Shown here piece after piece: positions 8,216 to 12,204 of a DNA stretch of 12,204 nucleotides (positions within the stretch are counted from its first letter, which is position 1; each line of letters starts with the position of its first letter). The stretch lies in NCBI GenBank assembly GCA_012519525.1, contig JAAYQB010000028.1, forward strand, positions 1 to 12,204. Direction: 5' to 3'. The translations under genes and the position numbers were made by a program. Origin of the DNA: Bacteroidales bacterium. Its GTDB lineage: Bacteria > Bacteroidota > Bacteroidia > Bacteroidales > WCHB1-69. The notes below the pieces were generated by a model. It did no database searches and was not told the origin of the DNA. It was given only the letters and a program-made list of their open reading frames with translations.

Positions 8216-8635
8216 CTATGAGCGTCTAAATTTATGAATATCAGACGAATCCCATGATTGCCACATCAACACATCGTGTATGGTACGTATAATTAGAATA
8301 AATACACGCAAATCATTGTCGGCAAACCATTTAATAGCCGCATCTTCTTTACGACAAGCAGCAGCAAAAATAGAAAGAAAATGCAGTTTATATTTGGCTA
8401 ACCATTCAATAGCTTGAGGAACACCGTCAATAGCATCACTTAATACGGCAAATTCGGGATAGCCGTTTTTCATCAGCCAATCCAATGCATCCGTATCGGA
8501 ATGTATGGCGGAAGAAAGAGCAGCTAATTCAGGATAACCATTATTAATAAATAAGTTAGTAAACTTACGTTTCCCTTTTAGGCTTTCATTAAAGGCTACC
8601 AAGATTTTAACATCATAATCGGTTAAACAGTGCAT
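8216..8635 (-). CDS. Hypothetical protein of five 25-residue helical repeats
   Basis: I do not recognise a named family. The 139-residue product is almost wholly five tandem units of exactly 25 residues: 7-31, 32-56, 57-81, 82-106 and 107-131, then an 8-residue basic tail. The best-kept units read NGYPE-LAALSSAI...ALDWLMK and NGYPE-FAVLSDAI...AIEWLAK. Position 22 of the unit is Trp in units 2-5 (W53, W78, W103, W128), with hydrophobic residues at positions 9, 13 and 23. This suggests a helix-turn-helix solenoid that binds protein partners. The NGYPE codons differ synonymously at three of five positions between units 2 and 3, which points to an old duplication kept at protein level. No signal peptide or membrane helix is clear. 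It stands alone on the minus strand and converges with the DUF7935-like gene. The coding call rests on the repeat structure. Confidence 0.72.
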   Translation of the reverse strand: MHCLTDYDVKILVAFNESLKGKRKFTNLFINNGYPELAALSSAIHSDTDALDWLMKNGYPEFAVLSDAIDGVPQAIEWLAKYKLHFLSIFAAACRKEDAAIKWFADNDLRVFILIIRTIHDVLMWQSWDSSDIHKFRRS

Positions 8636-8651
8636 TTTTTTATTTAAAATG

Positions 8652-8666
8652 ATTATACGTTATAAT
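8652..8666. repeat. 6-bp dyad upstream of the repeat-protein gene
   Basis: ATTATA-cgt-TATAAT is a perfect inverted repeat with a 3-base centre, 17 bases upstream of the minus-strand ATG at 8633-8635. It could be an operator for that gene. I found no TAnnTTTG element on the minus strand here, and AT-rich dyads of this size are common by chance. Confidence 0.3.
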
Positions 8667-8698
8667 AACGCTAAAAATAAAATAAATTATTGTATAAC

Positions 8699-8716
8699 AA
8701 AAAAAACGTTTTTTTT
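8699..8716. repeat. 18-bp perfect palindrome, A8-CG-T8
   Basis: Eight A residues, CG, then eight T residues form a perfect palindrome in the divergent region between the repeat-protein gene and typA. It ends 34 bases before the typA -7 element, roughly where an upstream activating element would sit. Phased or paired A-tracts stiffen or bend DNA and can act as UP-like elements; a terminator role is less likely because no gene reads into it. Confidence 0.5.
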
Positions 8717-8750
8717 ATTTCGTTTATTCAAAGGCTGTGTAATTTTAATA

Positions 8751-8758
8751 TATCTTTG
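8751..8758 (+). promoter_or_regulatory. Bacteroidota -7 promoter element for typA
   Basis: TATCTTTG is an exact TAnnTTTG match 29 bases before the typA ATG at 8788, so the leader would be about 20-25 bases and A/T-rich. At the ~20-base spacing the -33 position holds TTCA (8727-8730), only a partial match to TTTG. Confidence 0.68.
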
Positions 8759-8787
8759 CATACTTGATAATATAGCGTATATAAAAG

Positions 8788-10590
8788 ATGCAAAACATTA
8801 AAAATGTTGCTATTATAGCACATGTGGATCACGGAAAAACTACATTAGTCGACCGTATTCTTTATCAATCAAAATTATTTAGAGAAAACAAAGAAAAAGA
8901 AAATCTCACTCTTGATAATAATGATTTGGAAAGAGAAAGGGGGATTACGATTTTATCTAAAAATGTATCCGTGAGATATAAAGATTTTAAAATCAACATT
9001 ATTGATACACCGGGACATAGCGATTTCGGAGGTGAAGTCGAAAGGGTTTTAAATATGGCTGATGGAGTTTTATTAATCGTTGATGCTTTCGAAGGACCTA
9101 TGCCGCAAACACGTTTTGTTTTGCAAAAAGCCATAGAATTGAATTTAAAACCCATTGTTGTTATCAATAAAGTGGATAAACCCAACTGCAATCCGGAACA
9201 AACGCAGGAAGATGTTTTTAATTTAATGTATACTTTAGGTGCAAGCGAAGAACAGCTTGATTTCACGACTGTTTATGGTTCATCTAAACAAGGATGGATG
9301 AGTGAGGATTGGAAAAAACCAAGCGAAAACATAAGCTATTTATTGGAACAAATTATTAAACACATACCATCGCATCCCGATAAAGAAGGTAATACTCAAA
9401 TGATTATCTCTTCATTGGATTATTCTTCTTATGTCGGACGAATAGCCGTAGGAAAATTAACTCGCGGAACACTTGAGCAAGGGCAAAACATATCTTTGGT
9501 GAAAAGAGATGGAAGTATCAGACATTCAAAAATAAAAGAACTCTATGTGTTTGAAGGGATTGGAAAGGAAAAAATAAAGTCTAAAGTATTGGCGGGAGAA
9601 ATTTGTGCCGTGCTTGGCGTTGATGATTTTGAAATAGGGGATACGATAGCCGATTTTGAAAATCCGGAGGCTTTACCGAGCATTAAAGTTGATGAACCTA
9701 CAATGAGTATGTTGTTCACTATCAATAATTCACCCTTCTTCGGACAAGAAGGAAAATACGTAACTTCTCGCCATTTAAGAGAACGTTTATTCAAAGAATT
9801 GGAGAAAAATTTAGCATTACGAATAGAAGAAACAGCATCGCCTGAATCTCTAATTGTTTATGGAAGAGGAATTTTACACTTGTCTATTTTGATAGAAACC
9901 ATGAGACGCGAAGGTTATGAACTTCAGGTAGGACAACCGAAAGTAATCACCAAAGAAATAGACGGAAAAAAATGCGAACCCATTGAAGAGCTGAGCGTAT
10001 TGGTTCCGGAAGAATTTTCGAGTCGTGTGATTGATATAGTTACACGTAGGCGAGGGGAGATAAGCTCAATCGACAGTAAATCAGACCGTATTTATTTAAA
10101 TTTCAAAATCCCTTCGCGAGGAATTATTGGCTTACGCAATCAAATGCTTACAGCCACAGAAGGAGAAGCAATCATGTCGCATCGTTTCATTGATTTTGAA
10201 CCTTGGAAAGGCGACATTAGTTTGCGTCATATCGGCTCGCTTATAGCAATGGAAACGGGAGTGGCAGTAGCTTATGCAATTGATAAATTGCAAGATAGAG
10301 GCAATTTCTTTATTGCACCTATGGAAAATGTGTATGAAGGTCAAATTGTCGGGCAGCATATTCGTCAAGATGATTTAGTTATCAATGTTACCAAAACAAA
10401 AAAAATGAGTAATATGCGTGCGGCAGGTTCCGACGATAAAATAATATTAACACCGCCTTTGGATTTTTCATTGGAAGAGTATATGGAGTATATAGGCGAA
10501 GACGAATACTTGGAGATAACACCCAAGTCATTGAGATTGAGGAAAATAATACTTAACGAAACGGATAGAAAAAGAGCAAATAAACAATGA
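8788..10590 (+). CDS. typA: Ribosome-binding translational GTPase TypA/BipA
   Basis: TypA (BipA) is an EF-G-like GTPase that binds the ribosome and supports 50S assembly and stress adaptation. The 600-residue length is typical. The GTPase motifs are all intact: G1 AHVDHGKTT (11-19), G2 with T54 in RGIT, G3 DTPGH (73-77), G4 NKVD (127-130) and G5 GSS (164-166). An EF-Tu-like beta-barrel (about 205-290), EF-G domain III-like and domain V-like parts (about 305-480) and the BipA-specific C-terminal domain (about 485-600) follow. SRGIIGLRNQMLTAT and the ending block beginning TPPLDFSLEEYMEYI are characteristic of this family. A -7 element lies 29 bases upstream. Its TGA stop overlaps the ATG of the CDF transporter gene. 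LepA and EF-G are excluded by length and the C-terminal domain. Confidence 0.97.
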   Translation: MQNIKNVAIIAHVDHGKTTLVDRILYQSKLFRENKEKENLTLDNNDLERERGITILSKNVSVRYKDFKINIIDTPGHSDFGGEVERVLNMADGVLLIVDAFEGPMPQTRFVLQKAIELNLKPIVVINKVDKPNCNPEQTQEDVFNLMYTLGASEEQLDFTTVYGSSKQGWMSEDWKKPSENISYLLEQIIKHIPSHPDKEGNTQMIISSLDYSSYVGRIAVGKLTRGTLEQGQNISLVKRDGSIRHSKIKELYVFEGIGKEKIKSKVLAGEICAVLGVDDFEIGDTIADFENPEALPSIKVDEPTMSMLFTINNSPFFGQEGKYVTSRHLRERLFKELEKNLALRIEETASPESLIVYGRGILHLSILIETMRREGYELQVGQPKVITKEIDGKKCEPIEELSVLVPEEFSSRVIDIVTRRRGEISSIDSKSDRIYLNFKIPSRGIIGLRNQMLTATEGEAIMSHRFIDFEPWKGDISLRHIGSLIAMETGVAVAYAIDKLQDRGNFFIAPMENVYEGQIVGQHIRQDDLVINVTKTKKMSNMRAAGSDDKIILTPPLDFSLEEYMEYIGEDEYLEITPKSLRLRKIILNETDRKRANKQ

Positions 10591-11528
10591 CAAGAGAAAA
10601 AACCTTAACTCGTGTTTCATATATAAGTGCTGCAGGCAATGCGGTATTGTCGGTAGCAAAAATTGTTATCGGCATTATTTCGGGCAGTCTTGCCGTTCTT
10701 GGCGATGGCATTGACTCGGCTATGGACGTTTTGATTTCTTTTGTAATGATTTTTACAGCACGTATCCTGAGGCGTCCGCCCAACTACAAATATGTGTACG
10801 GCTACAATAAAGCGGAAGGTGTTGCTACTAAAATCCTTTCCTTAATTATTTTCTATGCGGGAATACAAATGTTAGTATCTTCAACACAAAGTTTTTTCTC
10901 AAGCGAAACAAAAGTAATGCCCTCAATCATTGCTATTTATGTTACTGTTTTTTCTATTGTAGGCAAACTTATTTTAGCATGGTACCAATACCGTAAAGGA
11001 AAAAAAATCGACAGTTCAATGCTCATTGCCAATGCCGTAAACATGCGTAACGACGTACTTATTTCTGTCAGTGTATTACTTGGTTTAGTATTTACATTTA
11101 TTTTAAAAATGCCTATTTTAGATTCGGTTGCAGGTTTTATTGTCGGTATTTTCATCTTGAAATCAGCCATTGGTATTTTTATCGATTCCAACATTGAATT
11201 ATTAGACGGTGTGAAAGATGAAAGCGTGTATCAAAAAATATTCGAAGCCGTTGATGAAACAACCGGAGCATTTAATCCTCACCGCGTTCGTTCACGTAAA
11301 ATAGGGGATTTGTATCAAATAGTTCTTGACATTGAAGCAGATCCGAACATTACGATTAAAGAAGCCCATGATATTTCCGAAGCCGTTGAGAAAAATATTC
11401 GTCAAAAAATAGAAAACATATACGACATTATTATCCATGTGGAACCAATCGGTTCGTGCAGTAAAAATGAAAAATTCGGAATAGACAAAAACTATCATCG
11501 TTTAGAAAAAAAACAGTCTAAAAAATAA
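10587..11528 (+). CDS. Cation diffusion facilitator (CDF) family transporter
   Basis: This 313-residue inner-membrane protein exports divalent metal ions, probably by proton antiport. It has about six hydrophobic helices within residues 12-205 and a cytoplasmic C-terminal dimer domain. The transport site in helix 2 is D43-x3-D47 (GDGIDSAMD). In helix 5 the usual His-x3-Asp appears as N152-x3-D156 (NMRND), and the common loop motif YGHGKAE reads YGYNKAE (71-77). The C-terminal domain keeps the standard CDF markers: H232 in PHRVRSRKIG, H261 in KEAHDISEAVE, and HVEP at 284-287. Asn at the helix 5 site, paired with DxxxD, makes a simple zinc assignment unsafe; iron or manganese are possible. The start codon overlaps the typA stop (ATGA), implying coupled translation. 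A hairpin terminator follows at 11565-11593. The last 25 residues are polar and lysine-rich. Confidence 0.9.
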   Translation: MTREKTLTRVSYISAAGNAVLSVAKIVIGIISGSLAVLGDGIDSAMDVLISFVMIFTARILRRPPNYKYVYGYNKAEGVATKILSLIIFYAGIQMLVSSTQSFFSSETKVMPSIIAIYVTVFSIVGKLILAWYQYRKGKKIDSSMLIANAVNMRNDVLISVSVLLGLVFTFILKMPILDSVAGFIVGIFILKSAIGIFIDSNIELLDGVKDESVYQKIFEAVDETTGAFNPHRVRSRKIGDLYQIVLDIEADPNITIKEAHDISEAVEKNIRQKIENIYDIIIHVEPIGSCSKNEKFGIDKNYHRLEKKQSKK

Positions 11529-11564
11529 TAAATAAAACAAATAGTAAATAATTTGACATTCAAT

Positions 11565-11593
11565 AAGATATTTTTTTTACGAAAAAATATCTT
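11565..11593 (+). terminator. Hairpin terminator after the typA-CDF unit
   Basis: A perfect 12-bp stem (11565-11576 with 11582-11593, AAGATATTTTTT and its complement) closes a 5-base loop, TTACG, 37 bases after the CDF stop. TTTTTT follows at 11597-11602. The stem is AT-only apart from one G-C pair, so it is weaker than a GC-rich terminator, but the symmetry and placement support termination. Confidence 0.65.
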
Positions 11594-11625
11594 TAATTTT
11601 TTATAAATTGTATTTAAATTTAATA

Positions 11626-11633
11626 TACCTTTG
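11626..11633 (+). promoter_or_regulatory. Bacteroidota -7 promoter element for the PH/SHOCT gene
   Basis: TACCTTTG is an exact TAnnTTTG match between the terminator and the ATG at 11700, leaving a leader of about 60 bases. The nearest TTG (11608-11610) is only 15 bases upstream, closer than usual. The element indicates that the split gene downstream is, or recently was, transcribed on its own. Confidence 0.6.
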
Positions 11634-11699
11634 TAAAAAAATAAATCTCATATTAATAAAACAAAACGAATTAACTGTAATATTATAAACAACGTGAAT

Positions 11700-11945
11700 A
11701 TGAAAGAAATAGCAAGATTTAAAGGACAAAATGGAATTATCATAGTTAATGATGACTCATTGGAAATTTCAAGACAATCATTTGGTGGATTTATAGCTCA
11801 AGGTGGATTTGTAGGAAATCGTATTTATAATTACGAAGATATAAGTTCAATTGAATACAGAAAGCCCACATTATTAGCAAATGGTTATTTTAAAATAATT
11901 GTACAAGGAACTAATGAAGTAAACGCAAAAGTAGACTTATTGTGA
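11700..11945 (+). CDS. N-terminal piece of the split PH/SHOCT gene (PH-like domain)
   Basis: If the TGA is respected, this stretch encodes an 81-residue protein consisting of just the PH-like domain. Beta-strand pattern is visible in NGIIIVND, SLEISRQSF, RIYNYEDISSIEY and GYFKIIVQGT. Ending at KVDLL would leave the domain without its usual C-terminal helix (DQNTVVLRAF...), which lies in the next piece, so it may not fold stably alone. A promoter element at 11626-11633 drives it. Confidence 0.55.
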   Translation: MKEIARFKGQNGIIIVNDDSLEISRQSFGGFIAQGGFVGNRIYNYEDISSIEYRKPTLLANGYFKIIVQGTNEVNAKVDLL

Positions 11946-11960
11946 TCTTCATTACAAAGT

Positions 11961-12197
11961 ATGCAAGATCAAAACACAGTTGTTTTGCGTGCTTTTTCTA
12001 AAAAAGTAGGTGAGGAAACAGACAGAATTTATCAATTAATTCTAGAAAAACTCAAAGAGCATAAAAATAAAACTACAAATCAAGGAACTTCATATAGCAA
12101 AATGGATGAATTAAAAAAACTTGGTGAATTAAAAGAGAGTGGAATTTTGACCGAAGAAGAATTTCAAAAAGAAAAAGAAAAGTTGTTAAACAAATAA
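11961..12197 (+). CDS. C-terminal piece of the split PH/SHOCT gene (helix plus SHOCT motif)
   Basis: The ATG at 11961 is 15 bases past the TGA and in the same frame, so ribosomes could reinitiate here and make a 78-residue protein. It contains the C-terminal helix expected of the PH-like domain (VLRAFSKKVGEETDRIYQLILEKL) and a complete SHOCT motif (about residues 48-77), a short helical module thought to mediate oligomerisation. A weakly purine-rich ACAAAG precedes the ATG. More likely this is the tail of one broken gene than an independent one. Confidence 0.5.
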   Translation: MQDQNTVVLRAFSKKVGEETDRIYQLILEKLKEHKNKTTNQGTSYSKMDELKKLGELKESGILTEEEFQKEKEKLLNK

Positions 12198-12204
12198 TTT
12201 AAAA

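Larger units (their letters stand above)
11700..12197 (+). pseudogene. PH-like/SHOCT-domain protein gene interrupted by an in-frame TGA
   Basis: The two open stretches 11700-11942 and 11946-12197 lie in one frame, separated only by TGA at 11943-11945. Read through that codon they give one ~165-residue protein. It has an N-terminal PH-like beta domain (MKEIARFKGQNGIIIVNDD to NAKVDLL), a short SSLQS link, a helical part (MQDQNTVVLRAFSKKVGEETDRIYQLI), and a C-terminal SHOCT motif (MDELKKLGELKESGILTEEEFQKEKEKLL). This domain order is familiar from widespread SHOCT-domain proteins of unknown function. In relatives I remember a Gly-Ser-Ser at this position, so one G-to-T change from GGA to TGA would explain the break. 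I prefer ATG 11700 to the GTG at 11694. No frameshift is involved. A nonsense mutation, a sequencing error, read-through or reinitiation at 11961 are all possible. Confidence 0.8.

Noticed and set aside
8216..8635. Ankyrin or TPR repeats in the small repeat protein
   Set aside because: The unit is exactly 25 residues with no gaps, shorter than the 33 of ankyrin or 34 of TPR, and the characteristic consensus residues of those families are absent.
8865..9266. Long minus-strand open frame inside typA
   Set aside because: It is antisense to the highly conserved GTPase domain of typA, and its translation is Ser/Lys/Leu-rich with no recognisable domain, as expected for a shadow frame.
11943..11945. 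TGA as a selenocysteine codon
   Set aside because: The family is not a redox enzyme, the expected residue here is Gly by my recollection of relatives, and I see no convincing bacterial SECIS-like hairpin directly after the TGA.
11694..12197. Genome-wide reassignment of TGA to a sense codon as an explanation of the split SHOCT gene
   Set aside because: Trp is encoded by TGG throughout, long genes such as the 925-residue nuclease contain no in-frame TGA, and ispD and typA end at TGA at their expected family lengths. The break is better explained by mutation, error or local read-through.

Overview
This 12.2 kb window looks like chromosomal DNA of an AT-rich member of the Bacteroidota, most likely a Bacteroidales or Flavobacteria-type organism. 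The evidence is a PorQ-type outer-membrane protein of the type IX secretion system, a DUF4290 protein and a DUF7935-like protein (families I know only from this phylum), Bacteroidota-style -7 promoter elements (TAnnTTTG) upstream of three genes or operons, and start codons preceded by A-rich leaders without a clear Shine-Dalgarno sequence. There are no tRNA or rRNA genes, insertion sequences, CRISPR arrays or phage genes. Most of the window is ordinary housekeeping sequence.

Layout. (1) 10-3485, plus strand: ispD (isoprenoid precursor synthesis), coupled by an ATGA overlap to a 925-residue AddB/RecB-like PD-(D/E)XK nuclease with an Fe-S cysteine set. (2) 3482-5143, minus strand: DUF4290 protein followed by thioredoxin reductase (trxB). 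This unit converges on the nuclease gene, and the two stop codons share the bases TTAA. (3) 5361-8212, plus strand: carboxynorspermidine synthase (a saccharopine dehydrogenase relative, polyamine synthesis), a strong hairpin, porQ, and a one-helix membrane protein of the DUF7935 type. (4) 8216-8635, minus strand: a small protein built almost entirely from five 25-residue repeats. (5) 8788-11528, plus strand: typA/bipA, coupled by an ATGA overlap to a cation diffusion facilitator (CDF) transporter, then a perfect 12-bp hairpin terminator. (6) 11700-12197, plus strand: a PH-like plus SHOCT-domain gene with its own promoter, split into two same-frame pieces by one TGA codon.

How they work together. 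The window holds several small, functionally unrelated transcription units, not one system. The two ATGA overlaps imply translational coupling within ispD-nuclease and typA-CDF. No gap between genes exceeds 300 bases; the largest are the divergent control regions at 5144-5360 and 8636-8787 and the 171-base gap at 11529-11699. The points most worth a second look are the TGA-split PH/SHOCT gene, the five-fold 25-residue repeat protein, the hairpin lying directly on the porQ start region, the A8-CG-T8 palindrome upstream of typA, and the His-to-Asn change at the expected metal-site position of the CDF transporter. I do not see convincing evidence of a new multi-gene system.
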